Shown: positions 1 to 10,726, counted from the first letter of the stretch. The stretch: DNA of 64,000 nt from OM182 bacterium MED-G28 (GCA_002457215.1 NTJZ01000001.1:186001-250000); one strand, 5' to 3'. A program made the numbers and translations. The notes: generated from the sequence alone by a model not told the origin.

Positions 1-312
1 ATTCAAATATCCCATAAGCACAACAGGGGTTGATGAATTCTTTTCGCGAAAAGAACGCACTGTTTCAAGTGTATCTTTTAGTGTGGTGCCCTGAGAGAGA
101 GAGCGTTCTACGCCCCGCTGAATGACCGGGCCATCCGATGAAGGGTCACTGAACGGAACACCAAGCTCTATAATATCAGCCCCGCTAGCGACCAATTGAT
201 GCATGAGCTGCAGGGTAACCGTAATATTTGGATCTCCAGCAATGAGATAGGGAATTAATAGCTTTGATCCCTGTCTTTTTGCTGTTTCCGTTATGTCTTT
301 AATACGACTCAT
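1..312 (-). CDS. trpA: Tryptophan synthase alpha chain (partial, 5' part only)
   Basis: The alpha chain cleaves indole-3-glycerol phosphate into indole and glyceraldehyde 3-phosphate, and indole is channelled to TrpB in the cytoplasmic alpha2beta2 complex. Only the first 104 codons are present; the gene runs off the left edge. The two catalytic acids are visible and fall at the textbook numbers: Glu49 in ADIIELGVPFSDP and Asp60 just after it. The ATG at 312 lies nine bases after the trpB stop, so the gene is the third member of a trpF-trpB-trpA unit. The identification is firm; the missing C-terminal part cannot be judged. Confidence 0.96.
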   Translation of the reverse strand, partial: MSRIKDITETAKRQGSKLLIPYLIAGDPNITVTLQLMHQLVASGADIIELGVPFSDPSSDGPVIQRGVERSLSQGTTLKDTLETVRSFREKNSSTPVVLMGYLN

Positions 313-321
313 GGCTCTAGA

Positions 322-1542
322 TTAAAGTGCAATTTTTTCAATTTTTGCTACGGTCTCTATATCCTTGTCTCCGCGGCCTGACAAATTGATCACTATTGAC
401 TGGGAGTCATTCATATTCGCAGCTAATTTCATGGCATAGGCAACAGCATGACTGCTTTCCAAAGCAGGAATTATACCCTCTAAGCGAGTTAGTTTATGAA
501 ATGCATCAAGTGCCTCTGCATCAGTAGCAGCCACATACCTTACTCGATTAATATCTTTCAGCCACGAATGCTCTGGGCCCACTCCAGGATAATCCAAGCC
601 TGCAGAAACGGAATGGGTTTCCATAATTTGTCCACTCGTATCCGTCATTAAATAGGTGCGATTCCCATGGAGGACTCCTGGGTGCCCGGCACTGAGTGGC
701 GCTGCGTGCTCATTCGTTTCAAGCCCCCTTCCCCCTGCCTCAACACCGTACATAGAAACTTTTTTATCATTTAAAAAAGGGTGAAATAATCCAATGGCAT
801 TTGAGCCACCACCAACACAGGCAACTAAGGCATCTGGCAACCCCAAGATTTGTTCTAACGATTGCTCTCTCGCTTCACGACCTATTACACATTGAAAATC
901 TCGCACCAACATTGGATAAGGGTGAGGACCAGCTACGGTTCCAATTATGTAATAAGTATTATCTACGTTGGTCGCCCAATCTCGCAATGCCTCGTTCATT
1001 GCGTCTTTTAGTGTACGAGAACCCGATTCTACAGAAACAACAGTAGCTCCCAGTAACTTCATACGATAGACGTTAGGTGCTTGCCTTATGATATCCTCCG
1101 CACCCATATAGACGTGGCATTCCAAACCCAAGCGCGCAGCAACAGTCGCGCTCGCCACCCCGTGCTGCCCCGCACCAGTTTCAGCGATAATGCGAGATTT
1201 ACCCATATATTTCGCCAATAACGCCTGACCGATCGTGTTATTGATTTTATGCGCACCTGTATGGTTCAAGTCCTCTCGTTTTAAATATATTTTTGCACCA
1301 CCACAATGATTTGTAATTCGTTGTGCAAAATAAAGCGGAGATGGCCTCCCTACATAAAATTTTAATTGTTGATCAAATTCATGCCAAAAATCAGAATCTT
1401 TGGAAAGTTTTTCATAAACCTCAGCTAGCTCTTCAACCGCAGCAATTAGTGTTTCACCGACGAAGATTCCACCATAAGGCCCAAAATGTCCTGATTCGTC
1501 TGGCCCATCATAATCAGCTGATTTGACACCAACTTTAAACAC
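322..1542 (-). CDS. trpB: Tryptophan synthase beta chain
   Basis: A PLP enzyme that condenses indole with serine to give tryptophan; cytoplasmic partner of TrpA. The 406-residue protein has the PLP lysine at about K99 (GAHKINN), the catalytic glutamate at E121 (ETGAGQH) and the phosphate-binding glycine loop GGGSN at 244-248. The start is GTG, supported by a GAGGGAG ribosome binding site eight bases upstream that lies inside the end of trpF. The gene overlaps trpF by eight bases, which suggests translational coupling. Length and motifs are ordinary for the family. Confidence 0.98.
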   Translation of the reverse strand: MFKVGVKSADYDGPDESGHFGPYGGIFVGETLIAAVEELAEVYEKLSKDSDFWHEFDQQLKFYVGRPSPLYFAQRITNHCGGAKIYLKREDLNHTGAHKINNTIGQALLAKYMGKSRIIAETGAGQHGVASATVAARLGLECHVYMGAEDIIRQAPNVYRMKLLGATVVSVESGSRTLKDAMNEALRDWATNVDNTYYIIGTVAGPHPYPMLVRDFQCVIGREAREQSLEQILGLPDALVACVGGGSNAIGLFHPFLNDKKVSMYGVEAGGRGLETNEHAAPLSAGHPGVLHGNRTYLMTDTSGQIMETHSVSAGLDYPGVGPEHSWLKDINRVRYVAATDAEALDAFHKLTRLEGIIPALESSHAVAYAMKLAANMNDSQSIVINLSGRGDKDIETVAKIEKIAL

Positions 1543-2164
1543 TTCTCGCTCCCTCTATAAAAGCTTTCATTTTGCTCAATTCTTTTACCCCATGACTTTG
1601 CTCTACACCACTACTAACATCAACGCCATAGGGCTTGATTTTCTGAATTGCTTTTTGTACGTTATTTGGACTCAGACCGCCAGCTACAACAATCTTATTT
1701 GTAGATTTTGCTGTTACTGACTCCCCGATTTTCCAATCGAATTTACTTCCAGTTCCACCTGGCGCTTTTTTACTATGACTATCTAGCAATAGCATCTTTG
1801 CAGATGTATATGCATTAATTTTTTTAGAAATTGTATCGTAACTTTTTACTCTAATCGCCTTTATATAGGGCACATTAAATGACTTACAAAAAGCTTCTGA
1901 TTCTCGGCCATGAAACTGCAACAAGTTAATGGTATTTGTTGCCAATACTTGTCGCACCTCATCTTCACTTGGATCTACAAACAGGGCGACAACATCTACC
2001 CAACTTGGCAATCCAGTTGTAATTTCAGCAATACTTTTCTTCTTCACAGCTCTGGGGCTTTGGGGATAAAATACCAATCCGATCGCGTCTGCTCCATAGT
2101 CAGCAGCAGCAATTGCGTCGCTGTTAAGAGTGATCCCGCAAATTTTAATCCAGAGTTTAGACAA
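1535..2164 (-). CDS. trpF: Phosphoribosylanthranilate isomerase
   Basis: Isomerises N-(5'-phosphoribosyl)anthranilate to the carboxyphenylamino-deoxyribulose phosphate in tryptophan synthesis. A single-domain TIM barrel of 209 residues. The catalytic cysteine (C9 in KICGIT) and aspartate (D128 in LLLDSH) are present, as is the C-terminal phosphate-binding stretch GVDVSSGVE. The start appears to be TTG at 2164, because the KICGIT strand must begin near the N-terminus and no ATG is available there. It lies 51 bases after truA, an arrangement (fimV-truA-trpF) familiar from Pseudomonas-type genomes. Confidence 0.95.
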   Translation of the reverse strand: MSKLWIKICGITLNSDAIAAADYGADAIGLVFYPQSPRAVKKKSIAEITTGLPSWVDVVALFVDPSEDEVRQVLATNTINLLQFHGRESEAFCKSFNVPYIKAIRVKSYDTISKKINAYTSAKMLLLDSHSKKAPGGTGSKFDWKIGESVTAKSTNKIVVAGGLSPNNVQKAIQKIKPYGVDVSSGVEQSHGVKELSKMKAFIEGARSV

Positions 2165-2215
2165 GGCAGATCAGCTTCGCCGTAAAAGCGAACGATTCTA
2201 TCAAATCTGTCGTGA

Positions 2216-3052
2216 TCAGCCTACGGTTACAGGGAGAAATAAAGGAATTCTTTGACTCTCAGGGAGTCTAAATTTTTTTGGATAATCCACCCCGACAAGA
2301 TATAGTCCCTCAGGCGGCGCTGTCACTCCCGCCAGATTCCGATCCTTCGCTTCTAGTAGTTCTTCTATCCAAGAGGGACTCCTCTTCTCAAGCCCAATTT
2401 CTATAAGAGCGCCAGTGATATTTCTCACCATATGCTGCAGAAAAGCGTTGGCTTTGATGTCCAGCACCAGAAAAGAGCCTTGCGTCCTAACATGAACATA
2501 TTCAACATTACGAAACGATGTCTTAGATTGGCAGCCGGCAGCTCGAAAAGAAGTCAAATCTTGTTCGCCAAGCAACGCTTGGGCAGCTGTTTCCATTGCT
2601 ACAAAATTTAACCGTCGACGGATATGAGTAACTTTTTTACTTAAAATCGCTGAACTGACTTTATTTATATAAATGACGTAATTATATTGCCTCGCTGTGG
2701 CTGAAAATCGCGCATGAAAATCAGAGCCAACTGACTTCGACCAAATTACACGGATTGAATCCGGTAGAAGGCTATTTACGCCTCTAGTCCAAGCTTTTTC
2801 ACCACGATCTATCGGAGAGTCAAAGTGTATTACCTGACATGTAGCATGGACTCCAGCATCTGTCCTGCCAGCGCAAGTGCTAGTAATCTTCGAATCTACA
2901 ATTTGACTAATAGCAGATTCAACAACTGACTGCACCGTTAAAAGATCAGGCGAGGCTTGTTTTTGCCAGCCAGAAAATTTCGAGCCATTGTATTCAATTG
3001 CTAATGCCGTACGATGATTATTAAGACTAGAAAGTGATTCGGTAGAAGGCAT
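2216..3052 (-). CDS. truA: tRNA pseudouridine(38-40) synthase
   Basis: Makes pseudouridine at positions 38-40 in the anticodon arm of tRNAs. The 278-residue protein carries the catalytic aspartate in the motif AGRTDAGVHA (D65), followed by the usual RNA-binding fold ending in the PPEGLYLVGVDYP strand. The first fifteen residues before RTALAIEYNGS are a little longer than in E. coli TruA, so the true start could be slightly downstream, although no better start codon is obvious. It begins 16 bases after the fimV stop and is probably co-transcribed with it. Confidence 0.96.
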   Translation of the reverse strand: MPSTESLSSLNNHRTALAIEYNGSKFSGWQKQASPDLLTVQSVVESAISQIVDSKITSTCAGRTDAGVHATCQVIHFDSPIDRGEKAWTRGVNSLLPDSIRVIWSKSVGSDFHARFSATARQYNYVIYINKVSSAILSKKVTHIRRRLNFVAMETAAQALLGEQDLTSFRAAGCQSKTSFRNVEYVHVRTQGSFLVLDIKANAFLQHMVRNITGALIEIGLEKRSPSWIEELLEAKDRNLAGVTAPPEGLYLVGVDYPKKFRLPESQRIPLFLPVTVG

Positions 3053-3068
3053 GTTGAGACAAGCTGAA

Positions 3069-4634
3069 TTATTCTACGAACTTATCAAGCGAGGAAATAA
3101 GCGCTTCCGCCTCTCTGGCCTGTTCATCGGTGCCTTCTTTAACAACTTCTTGCAGAATCTCTTTAGCGCCATAAGCATCACCCATTTTTTGATAGGCATA
3201 AGCTAGTTCCAATTTAGTAGCAGTCTCTTCAGCACCTGACAGAAGGTCGACTTCTTCTACTTCTTCCGTAAACCCTATTTCAAGCTCATCATCCTCAGAT
3301 AAAAAGCCCAAACTTGATATATCATTTTCTACTTCAATGACACTTAGTTCTGACTTATTTTCGTCTATATCGATTTCTAAATTATCATCGAAACCGTCTA
3401 AAATTTCACGTCTATCAACTGTGCTTTCTTTTTCTTTCTGACCGAAACTATCAGAATAAGCTACCGGCATTTCCTCAGCGGCAGTCCCTTCTTCATTTAA
3501 TTTTTCTTCGTCATTGCTTGTTACAGCTTCATCAATCTGCATTTTGCTTACTAATTCATTCGCTTCACTTACGCTGGCATTATCTTCTGATTCCATTTTC
3601 CTATCAGCAACTCTGGCCAGATTATTTATATCTCGACCGATCGGGTCACTTGGAAATTCTTTTTCTGCTAATTCATCGAAATCTTCAATATTAGAGCTAA
3701 TTACCTTGTTGCGCCGCAGCAAAAATATCACCAATAGCAAAATAACTAACCCCGCGCCAAGCAATACCATCATAGTGTTGCCAGATAGAATTCGCATAAG
3801 GTTACTAGTTAAGCTGGCCTGGGTAGTTGGTAATCGAGGGGCTCTAGCTGCCTCTGCCGCCGCTAATGCTGCGGCCTCAGCTAGCTGGGCTTGTAGCTGA
3901 GCTAACTGCATATCTTGCAATCTAATTATTTCTTGGGAAGCATCAATTTGAGCCTCGAGATCAGCTAAACGCGAGTCCAATTCTTCGCGTTCAATCCTCG
4001 CCCGGTCAGCCTCTTCCTGACGCAAGGTTAAAAGATTTTCCAGCTCCACTATACGACGATCGAGCGCAACGGATTCGGTTGCCGCGCTCCTAGCTCCAAT
4101 TGTATCTGGATCAGTAGTTATTATACTAAGCTGCCCGCTGGTACGCTCCTCTTGATCTGGCGCTGCGACTGCCGGGGTTGCTAAAGGCTGTGCGTCAACT
4201 GCCTGCTGATTCTGGCGAACAATATCAGCGTTTTGATCTTGAAATATTTGAGAGCTTAGAATAACAGAATGTTCGGTTAACGAACGTCCATTCGGCCAAC
4301 GGGTATCCAATACAAAAGTGAGATTCGCCTCTTCTGCTATCTGGTCCGACCTAAGCATGACGTAATTGTCTTGACCCGAGGCATCTACCAAAAAACGGAT
4401 GCTAGCTAGAAAGGCAACTCTATCAATATTGAAACGCTCAAAACCATCCACAGAAGCCATCTGAACAACGACATCCTGCAGACGCGTATCGCCAAGATCC
4501 AAGATTTCTATACGGGCAATAAGTGGCTGGTTAAGACTGGATTCGACGCTAACAGCACCAAGTTCCAAAGCAAAGGTTTGTATCGCCATGCTGCTTAGCA
4601 ACATCGCTAAGATAACGACGGATTTACGCAGCAT
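3069..4634 (-). CDS. fimV: FimV/HubP-type polar scaffold protein, short form
   Basis: FimV proteins anchor polar machinery and assist type IV pili and type II secretion in relatives. This 521-residue version has a signal peptide (about 1-22), the conserved FimV N-terminal beta domain starting ELGAVSVESSLNQPLIA, a coiled coil at about 190-250, one membrane segment at about 288-307, an acidic cytoplasmic linker, and the TPR-like FimV C-terminal motif (KLELAYAYQKMGD) near the end. I see no LysM domain in the periplasmic part, and the protein is much shorter than the roughly 900-residue Pseudomonas FimV. Its place between asd and truA supports the name. Confidence 0.88.
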   Translation of the reverse strand: MLRKSVVILAMLLSSMAIQTFALELGAVSVESSLNQPLIARIEILDLGDTRLQDVVVQMASVDGFERFNIDRVAFLASIRFLVDASGQDNYVMLRSDQIAEEANLTFVLDTRWPNGRSLTEHSVILSSQIFQDQNADIVRQNQQAVDAQPLATPAVAAPDQEERTSGQLSIITTDPDTIGARSAATESVALDRRIVELENLLTLRQEEADRARIEREELDSRLADLEAQIDASQEIIRLQDMQLAQLQAQLAEAAALAAAEAARAPRLPTTQASLTSNLMRILSGNTMMVLLGAGLVILLLVIFLLRRNKVISSNIEDFDELAEKEFPSDPIGRDINNLARVADRKMESEDNASVSEANELVSKMQIDEAVTSNDEEKLNEEGTAAEEMPVAYSDSFGQKEKESTVDRREILDGFDDNLEIDIDENKSELSVIEVENDISSLGFLSEDDELEIGFTEEVEEVDLLSGAEETATKLELAYAYQKMGDAYGAKEILQEVVKEGTDEQAREAEALISSLDKFVE

Positions 4635-4775
4635 CGTGCCTATTTTCTCTCAATAGATTGCCCGTTTTTCCTGAAATCCTACAGTTTAATTAGAGCGTTA
4701 TAATGCGTATTGGAAATTAAGAGGCATCTAAACCCGAATTAATTTCTTTCCTTTATTAGTGCTTTGAAGTATTCA

Positions 4776-5795
4776 TTATAAGTAGCTTTTTATCAACTCT
4801 TCGGCTATTTGTACCGAATTCAAGGCCGCCCCTTTTCGCACATTGTCAGACACCACCCAAAGGTTTAAGCCATTAGGAAGCGATATATCCTGTCGAATTC
4901 TCCCTACAAATACTGAGTCCTGACCAGCAGATTCATGAACTGCTGTCGGGTAACCACCGTCTTCTCGCTCATCAATTACTGTAATTCCTGCTGCTTCGGA
5001 CAATATCTCCCTAACTTCTTTCTCACTAATCGGCTTATAGGTTTCTAGTTGCACTGCCTCAGAATGCCCAAAAAACACCGGGACACGAACACAGGTCGCC
5101 GAAAGTTCTATGCTGTCATCAGCAAAGATCTTTCGGGTTTCCCAATTCATCTTCATTTCTTCTTTGGTGTAACCGTTTTCCATGAATTGGTCGATATGAG
5201 GAATGGCATTAAAGGCTATTTGACGCGGGTATACCCTATATTCAGCCTCGCGACCATTTAATAGCTCCGCAGTCTGTTTTGCTAACTCCTTTACTGCTTC
5301 CTTTCCAGAGCCAGAGACCGCTTGATAAGTAGCTACGCTAATACGCTTAATACCCACAGCCTCTTGGATGGGGTTTAATGCGACTAACATCTGAATAGTT
5401 GAACAGTTCGGGTTAGCAATAATATTGCGGTTAGTGTAATCCGCAATTTTATCCGGATTTACTTCTGGCACGACCAATGGAATATCTTCGTCATATCGAA
5501 AATGGGAAGTATTGTCGATGACGATGCAGCCCGCCTCACCAGCCTTAGGCGCAAATTCCGCAGAAACTTCTCCGCCAGCCGAAAATAAACCTATTTGAGC
5601 ATTCGAAAAATCAAATTCCGCCAAATTACCAACTAACACGGGTTTGTTTTTGTACATCACAGTCTTGCCGGCTGAGCGCTCACTCGCTAGGGGATAGAGT
5701 TCTTTTATGGGGAAATTGCGCTCTGCCAGTATTTCTAGCAAAACCTCTCCAACCGCGCCAGTTGCGCCCACTACGGCAACATTGTATTTACTCAT
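4776..5795 (-). CDS. asd: Aspartate-semialdehyde dehydrogenase
   Basis: Reduces beta-aspartyl phosphate to aspartate semialdehyde with NADPH, the branch point to lysine, diaminopimelate, threonine and methionine. The 339-residue protein has the N-terminal Rossmann motif GATGAVG (10-16), the catalytic cysteine C131 in NPNCSTIQ, and the substrate-binding arginine and histidine in RVPVFFGHSEA. These residues separate it from the inactive Usg paralogues often found at this position. ATG at 5795 follows a GAGAA ribosome binding site. It lies between leuD and fimV on the same strand; leuB, often between leuD and asd, is missing here. Confidence 0.96.
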   Translation of the reverse strand: MSKYNVAVVGATGAVGEVLLEILAERNFPIKELYPLASERSAGKTVMYKNKPVLVGNLAEFDFSNAQIGLFSAGGEVSAEFAPKAGEAGCIVIDNTSHFRYDEDIPLVVPEVNPDKIADYTNRNIIANPNCSTIQMLVALNPIQEAVGIKRISVATYQAVSGSGKEAVKELAKQTAELLNGREAEYRVYPRQIAFNAIPHIDQFMENGYTKEEMKMNWETRKIFADDSIELSATCVRVPVFFGHSEAVQLETYKPISEKEVREILSEAAGITVIDEREDGGYPTAVHESAGQDSVFVGRIRQDISLPNGLNLWVVSDNVRKGAALNSVQIAEELIKSYL

Positions 5796-5857
5796 GATTT
5801 ATTCTCACGATCATTAGTTAGATTTACACTACCTGAGTTAGTTTATTTTAAAGCTTC

Positions 5858-6511
5858 TTAACGCGTTTCCGTCTCACTAAAATACCAAGGCGACTGCGCC
5901 TGCCAGTTAGCTTCAAAAGATTTAATCGCATCAGCATCTTCCAGGGTTAGCCCGATATCATCTAACCCATTCAATAAACAATGCTTACGGAATGCATCAA
6001 CTGAAAATTCTAGATGAGAATCATCAGGTTTGATGATTTTCTGAGTATTTAAGTCAATTTCTAGCTGATAGCCTTCATTTGCTTCCACTTCCATAAATAA
6101 CTGATCAACTGTGTCCCGATTGAGTACGATCGGCAACAAACCGTTTTTAAAACAATTATTAAAGAAGATATCGGCGTAACTCGGCGCAATTACTACCCTA
6201 AACCCATAATCATCCAAGGCCCAGGGAGCATGTTCTCTAGACGATCCGCAACCAAAGTTATCGCGTGCCAGCAACACACGACTGCCTTTATATCTTGGAA
6301 GATTAAGTACAAAGTCCTTATTTATGGGGCGGTTGCTGTTGTCTACATCAGGCTCCCCTTTATCGAGATATCGATGTTCGTCGAACAAATTGACACCAAA
6401 CCCAGACCGCTTGATCGATTTAAGAAACTGCTTCGGGATAATGAAATCAGTATCAACATTGGCTCGATCTAGTGGAAGCACAACTCCTTTTTCTTTAGTA
6501 AATTTTCTCAT
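5858..6511 (-). CDS. leuD: 3-isopropylmalate dehydratase small subunit
   Basis: The swivel-domain subunit that completes the LeuCD isomerase converting 2-isopropylmalate to 3-isopropylmalate in leucine synthesis. The 217-residue protein shows the family pattern: [18 protein letters not shown] near the N-terminus, then [14 protein letters not shown], then ISP-like C-terminal strands. ATG at 6511 follows GAGAG. It starts 26 bases after the leuC stop and is clearly co-transcribed with it. Confidence 0.96.
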   Translation of the reverse strand: MRKFTKEKGVVLPLDRANVDTDFIIPKQFLKSIKRSGFGVNLFDEHRYLDKGEPDVDNSNRPINKDFVLNLPRYKGSRVLLARDNFGCGSSREHAPWALDDYGFRVVIAPSYADIFFNNCFKNGLLPIVLNRDTVDQLFMEVEANEGYQLEIDLNTQKIIKPDDSHLEFSVDAFRKHCLLNGLDDIGLTLEDADAIKSFEANWQAQSPWYFSETETR

Positions 6512-6537
6512 AATACTCTCGTAATATTCTGATATTG

Positions 6538-7962
6538 CTATATATTAATTTCTCTAATGTCCACAAAATGTCCATAAATTGCTGCCGCTGCGGCCATCGC
6601 TGGGCTTACCAAATGAGTGCGACCACCAAAGCCTTGCCTACCTTCAAAATTACGATTTGACGTGGAGGCACAATGTTTACCTTCGCCTAACTGATCAGCA
6701 TTCATAGCTAAGCACATCGAACATCCAGGTTCACGCCATTCCAAACCAGCACTCAGAAATATTTTATGTAAGCCTTCTGCCTCAGCTTGTTGCTTTACCA
6801 GCCCAGAGCCAGGCACAACCATAGCCAGCTCCACCGAGTCTGCTACCTGTTTTCCTTCGACAACCTGTGCTGCCTCCCTTAGATCTTCGATGCGAGAATT
6901 CGTGCACGAACCAATGAATACACAATCCAACTTAATATCTTTAATGGGTGTACCGCCGTTCAGTCCCATATAGTTAAGTGCCTGCTCAATATTTCCGCGC
7001 TTTATGGTATCCGTTTCGGCTAGCGGATCAGGGATGCTCCCATTTACAGACGCGACCATTTCTGGAGAGGTTCCCCAAGTGACTTGCGGCTCAATATCCG
7101 CACCGTTTAACTCAACAGTACGATCAAAAGAAGCATCCGTATCTGAAACCAATTCTCTCCAGGCATTGGCAGCTCTGTCCCACAATTCACCTGCTGGAGC
7201 AAAAGGCCGGCCCTTGATGTATTTAAGCGTTTTTTCATCGACCGCAATCAATCCTGCTCTAGCCCCCGCTTCTATTGCCATATTACAGACAGTCATCCGC
7301 CCTTCAATCGACAAGGATTGGATAGATTCTCCCGCAAATTCAATGGTATAGCCTGTCCCGCCCGCAGTGCCAATTTCACCTATTATTGCGAGCACGACAT
7401 CTTTGGCCGTGACTCCTACACTGAGAGTACCGTCAACTCGAACTAGCATATTCTTCATCTTTTTCTGCATAAGACACTGAGTGGCTAACACGTGCTCAAC
7501 TTCTGAGGTACCAATACCATTCGCGAGCGCTCCCAAAGCGCCGTGAGTGGAGGTATGGGAGTCTCCACAAACGATAGTCATGCCGGGTAGAGTAGCTCCC
7601 TGCTCTGGGCCAACAACGTGAACGATACCTTGACGTAAATCATTCATTTTAAGTTCAAAGATATTGAATTCTATACAGTTTTCATCAAGAGTTTTCACCT
7701 GGATCTTGGATACAGGATCTTTAATGCCTGCCAAACCCTGACTTCGCTCTTCTTTAGTTGTTGGGATATTGTGATCAGGAACAGCCAAATTAGCACCCGC
7801 ACGCCATGGCCTTCGCCCAGCTATACGCAGACCCTCAAAGGCCTGAGGCGAAGTTACTTCGTGGATTAGATGACGATCGATATAAATCAGCGCCGTTCCG
7901 TCTTCTCGCTGGCTAACTAAGTGGGCGTCCCAAATTTTGTCGTAAAGCGTCTTACCTGTCAT
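6538..7962 (-). CDS. leuC: 3-isopropylmalate dehydratase large subunit
   Basis: The aconitase-family large subunit of isopropylmalate isomerase, holding a 4Fe-4S cluster. The cluster cysteines are in FIGSCTNSR and in CSMC, about 60 residues apart, and the active-site [12 protein letters not shown] is intact. Two in-frame ATGs lie 12 bases apart (7974 and 7962). I chose the second because homologues begin M-[ST][12 protein letters not shown] and because GGGTAAG lies just upstream of it. From this start the protein has 474 residues. It lies 85 bases after aroC on the same strand. Confidence 0.96.
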   Translation of the reverse strand: MTGKTLYDKIWDAHLVSQREDGTALIYIDRHLIHEVTSPQAFEGLRIAGRRPWRAGANLAVPDHNIPTTKEERSQGLAGIKDPVSKIQVKTLDENCIEFNIFELKMNDLRQGIVHVVGPEQGATLPGMTIVCGDSHTSTHGALGALANGIGTSEVEHVLATQCLMQKKMKNMLVRVDGTLSVGVTAKDVVLAIIGEIGTAGGTGYTIEFAGESIQSLSIEGRMTVCNMAIEAGARAGLIAVDEKTLKYIKGRPFAPAGELWDRAANAWRELVSDTDASFDRTVELNGADIEPQVTWGTSPEMVASVNGSIPDPLAETDTIKRGNIEQALNYMGLNGGTPIKDIKLDCVFIGSCTNSRIEDLREAAQVVEGKQVADSVELAMVVPGSGLVKQQAEAEGLHKIFLSAGLEWREPGCSMCLAMNADQLGEGKHCASTSNRNFEGRQGFGGRTHLVSPAMAAAAAIYGHFVDIREINI

Positions 7963-8047
7963 GTTCTTACCCATTTAATATATAAATTGAACCTAAGATC
8001 ATAAGCTACTGTTTTTAAATAAATTTAAATCTCTAGAAGTTCGAGAT

Positions 8048-9136
8048 TTAAGCGATGCTGGAAGTGGAATTCCGGGTTACACCAATTTGTGCTCGATCTC
8101 TGAGCAGGTGGTCCATTAATACCAAGGCCAACATGGCTTCAGCGATAGGTGTCGCACGAATACCCACACAGGGATCGTGGCGACCAGTGGTGACCACTTC
8201 GTCTGACTCGCCATCTACATTAACTGATTTGCCTGGGATCCTAATACTAGAGGTAGGTTTAAGCGCGATACTAGCCAAGATATCTTGGCCACTCGAGATG
8301 CCTCCAAGCACTCCACCGGCATTATTGCCTAAAAAACCGTCTGGTGTAATTTCATCTCTATGCTCAGATCCCTTCTGGTCAATTGAGTCAAAACCGGCTC
8401 CTATTTCGACACCTTTAACCGCATTAATACTCATTAGGGCCTTGGCTATATCCGCATCAAGTCGGTCAAATACTGGCTCACCAAGCCCCGCAGGAACGTT
8501 GCTTGCTTGAACTGTAATCCGGGCACCTATCGAGTTACCTTCTTTGCCAAGAGCGGCCATAAATGTTTCCATTTCCGCTACTTTAGAAGCATCTGGGCAG
8601 AAAAATGCATTATTCTCAATTTCAGCAAAGTCAATGGTTTCGATCTTAATTGGGCCTAACTGACTCAAATAACCCTGAATTTGTATTCCGTGCTGTGTCA
8701 GCATAAATTTCTTGGCAATAGCACCCGCGGCAACTCGCATCGCGGTTTCTCGAGCTGAAGCCCTACCACCGCCGCGATAATCCCTAATTCCGTATTTTTT
8801 CCAATAAGTGTAGTCAGCATGGGCCGGCCTAAACTGGTCTTTAATTTTGCTATAGTCCTTAGGGCGTTGGTCAATATTCTCAATCAACAAACCGATAGGT
8901 GTGCCGGTCGTCCTACCCTCAAACACACCAGAGAGAATTTTAACCGCGTCGTCTTCACGACGCTGAGTGGTGAACCTGGATTGCCCGGGCTTGCGTCGAT
9001 CTAGATCAATCTGCATATCTGCTTCTGTCAACTCCAAACCTGGAGGACAACCGTCTACAACGCAGCCGAGTGCAGGGCCATGGCTTTCACCAAAGCTCGT
9101 CACTGAAAATAGCCTACCAAATGTATTACCGGACAT
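8048..9136 (-). CDS. aroC: Chorismate synthase
   Basis: Converts 5-enolpyruvylshikimate 3-phosphate to chorismate using reduced FMN, the last common step to the aromatic amino acids and folate. The three family signatures are visible: [16 protein letters not shown] near the N-terminus, the [18 protein letters not shown] stretch, and [16 protein letters not shown] near the end. A GTG at 9148 is in frame, but the ATG at 9136 starts the conserved SGNTFGRLF and has a GAGCG ribosome binding site in the right place. From there the protein has 362 residues, normal for the family. The prmB-aroC neighbourhood is the same as in E. coli. Confidence 0.96.
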   Translation of the reverse strand: MSGNTFGRLFSVTSFGESHGPALGCVVDGCPPGLELTEADMQIDLDRRKPGQSRFTTQRREDDAVKILSGVFEGRTTGTPIGLLIENIDQRPKDYSKIKDQFRPAHADYTYWKKYGIRDYRGGGRASARETAMRVAAGAIAKKFMLTQHGIQIQGYLSQLGPIKIETIDFAEIENNAFFCPDASKVAEMETFMAALGKEGNSIGARITVQASNVPAGLGEPVFDRLDADIAKALMSINAVKGVEIGAGFDSIDQKGSEHRDEITPDGFLGNNAGGVLGGISSGQDILASIALKPTSSIRIPGKSVNVDGESDEVVTTGRHDPCVGIRATPIAEAMLALVLMDHLLRDRAQIGVTRNSTSSIA

Positions 9137-9196
9137 AAGATCGCTCACACTGAGTGATGCAGATTAGCTGCGGACAAAAAAGCAGCGCATTGTACA

Positions 9197-10075
9197 CTAA
9201 TTAAACTCCCCACTGTACTGCTGGAGCTCCCCAGAATCCATTGCAAGTACGCCCTCTCCCCCATTCTCAAACTCCAGCCAACGAATAGGTACGCCCGCCA
9301 ATCGCTGACTCAATAGTTCATTAGAAAATCCTACTTCTAATATTAGCAACCCAGCAGGCTGCAAATACTTCGCAGCCTCTCTCAATACTCTTAATGGAAT
9401 TGCCAAGCCTCGCTCTTCCCCTACCAAGCCCAAAACTGGCTCGGCCATGTATTCCTCAGGTAGATTTTCATACTCATAAGTCGATATATAGGGAGGGTTG
9501 CAGACTATTAGATCATAAAGACCCTCCAAATTTTCAAACAAGTCCGACTGGAAGGTAGCCACTCTATTTCCAAACCCATGAAGGACGACATTGCTACTCG
9601 CCAATTCCAAAGCCGATTCATCTATGTCGGCTAAGTCAACATCGCATTCGTTAAATTGATTTGCGATTGCTATGCCAATACAACCGCTTCCAGTGCATAA
9701 ATCCAGCACCCTCTTTGGTGTCGAACTTAACAAAGGGTGAAAGCCATTAAGAATTAACTCTGCTATTGGTGAGCGAGGGATGAGCGCCCGCTCATCACAA
9801 TTGAAATTTAGGCCAGCAAAAAGTGTCTGCTTCAATAGATAAGCTACTGGCTCGTGCTTCTCTATTCTTTGCCGAACTTTCTCATTAATCATGCTTATTT
9901 CGGATTCCTTCAGCTCTCTATTTACCTCGTCTAATTCATAGTAGAAGTTAAGGCCTAACATGCCATAGACTAAAAATACTGCCTCATCAAACGCGTTATC
10001 AGTTCCATGACCAAAGAACAATTCTGCAGATTCGAATTGAGAAGAGACATTATTAATATAGCTAATTAGGTCCAA
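9197..10075 (-). CDS. prmB: Ribosomal protein uL3 N5-glutamine methyltransferase
   Basis: A SAM-dependent enzyme that methylates a glutamine of ribosomal protein L3. The 292-residue protein has the PrmB-type N-terminal domain (FFGHGTDNAFDEAV), the SAM motif DLCTGSGCIGIA and the glutamine-binding NPPY at about residue 190. PrmC is the close alternative, but the N-terminal region and adjacency to aroC favour PrmB. An in-frame stop sits three codons before the TTG at 10075. The next internal ATG would remove conserved sequence, so TTG is the likely start. It is divergent from folE. Confidence 0.93.
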   Translation of the reverse strand: MDLISYINNVSSQFESAELFFGHGTDNAFDEAVFLVYGMLGLNFYYELDEVNRELKESEISMINEKVRQRIEKHEPVAYLLKQTLFAGLNFNCDERALIPRSPIAELILNGFHPLLSSTPKRVLDLCTGSGCIGIAIANQFNECDVDLADIDESALELASSNVVLHGFGNRVATFQSDLFENLEGLYDLIVCNPPYISTYEYENLPEEYMAEPVLGLVGEERGLAIPLRVLREAAKYLQPAGLLILEVGFSNELLSQRLAGVPIRWLEFENGGEGVLAMDSGELQQYSGEFN

Positions 10076-10183
10076 AATAGCTTACCCAAATGATTTAATG
10101 GATGAACAAAAAACTCTTTACCATCAGTTATAGTTATCGTAGGGTAGCGTCCTCTTTTAAGTGCTAAGGAGCAAATAAATCTC

Positions 10184-10726
10184 ATGGAAAAAGCCTATTT
10201 AGATATCCTTCAAGAAATTGGCGAGAACCCAGAGCGAGCTGGGTTAAAAGACACCCCCAAAAGGGCAGCCAATGCAATGCAGTTTCTGATGCAGGGCTAC
10301 ACAATGGATATCGACCAGGTTATCAACGATGCTCTATTTCCCTCTCTCTCTGATGAAATGGTCATCGTCAAAGACATTGAGCTCTATTCAATGTGCGAGC
10401 ATCACATGCTGCCTTTTATCGGCAAGTGCCATGTCGCCTACCTACCCAGAGGCAAGGTAATAGGATTATCTAAGATTGCTCGCGTGGTTGATATGTTCGC
10501 TCGACGCCTGCAGATTCAAGAAAATTTAACTCATGAAATTGCTAATTGTATTCTCGAAAAAACTCACGCGTCTGGAGCGGCAGTAATCATTGAAGCACAG
10601 CACATGTGTATGATGATGCGAGGTGTAGAGAAGCAAAATTCGGTGATGACTACGTCTTGTATGCTGGGTGCATTTAGAAATAGCGCTAGTACCAGAAACG
10701 AATTTTTATCATTGATCAGTCGATAG
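10184..10726 (+). CDS. folE: GTP cyclohydrolase I
   Basis: Opens GTP to dihydroneopterin triphosphate, the first step to folate and, through QueD, to queuosine precursors. The 180-residue protein carries the zinc ligands C71 and H74 in [10 protein letters not shown] and C142 in the [10 protein letters not shown] motif, so it is the zinc-dependent FolE rather than FolE2. An AAGGAG sequence lies about 12 bases before the ATG, slightly far. The last 11 bases overlap the 3' end of the convergent DUF4892 gene. Confidence 0.97.
   Translation: MEKAYLDILQEIGENPERAGLKDTPKRAANAMQFLMQGYTMDIDQVINDALFPSLSDEMVIVKDIELYSMCEHHMLPFIGKCHVAYLPRGKVIGLSKIARVVDMFARRLQIQENLTHEIANCILEKTHASGAAVIIEAQHMCMMMRGVEKQNSVMTTSCMLGAFRNSASTRNEFLSLISR

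Noticed and set aside
801..1046. Plus-strand ORFs opposite trpB, leuC, aroC, nuoG, acnB and others
   Set aside because: They lie opposite or out of frame within well-identified genes, lack start signals and have no family resemblance.
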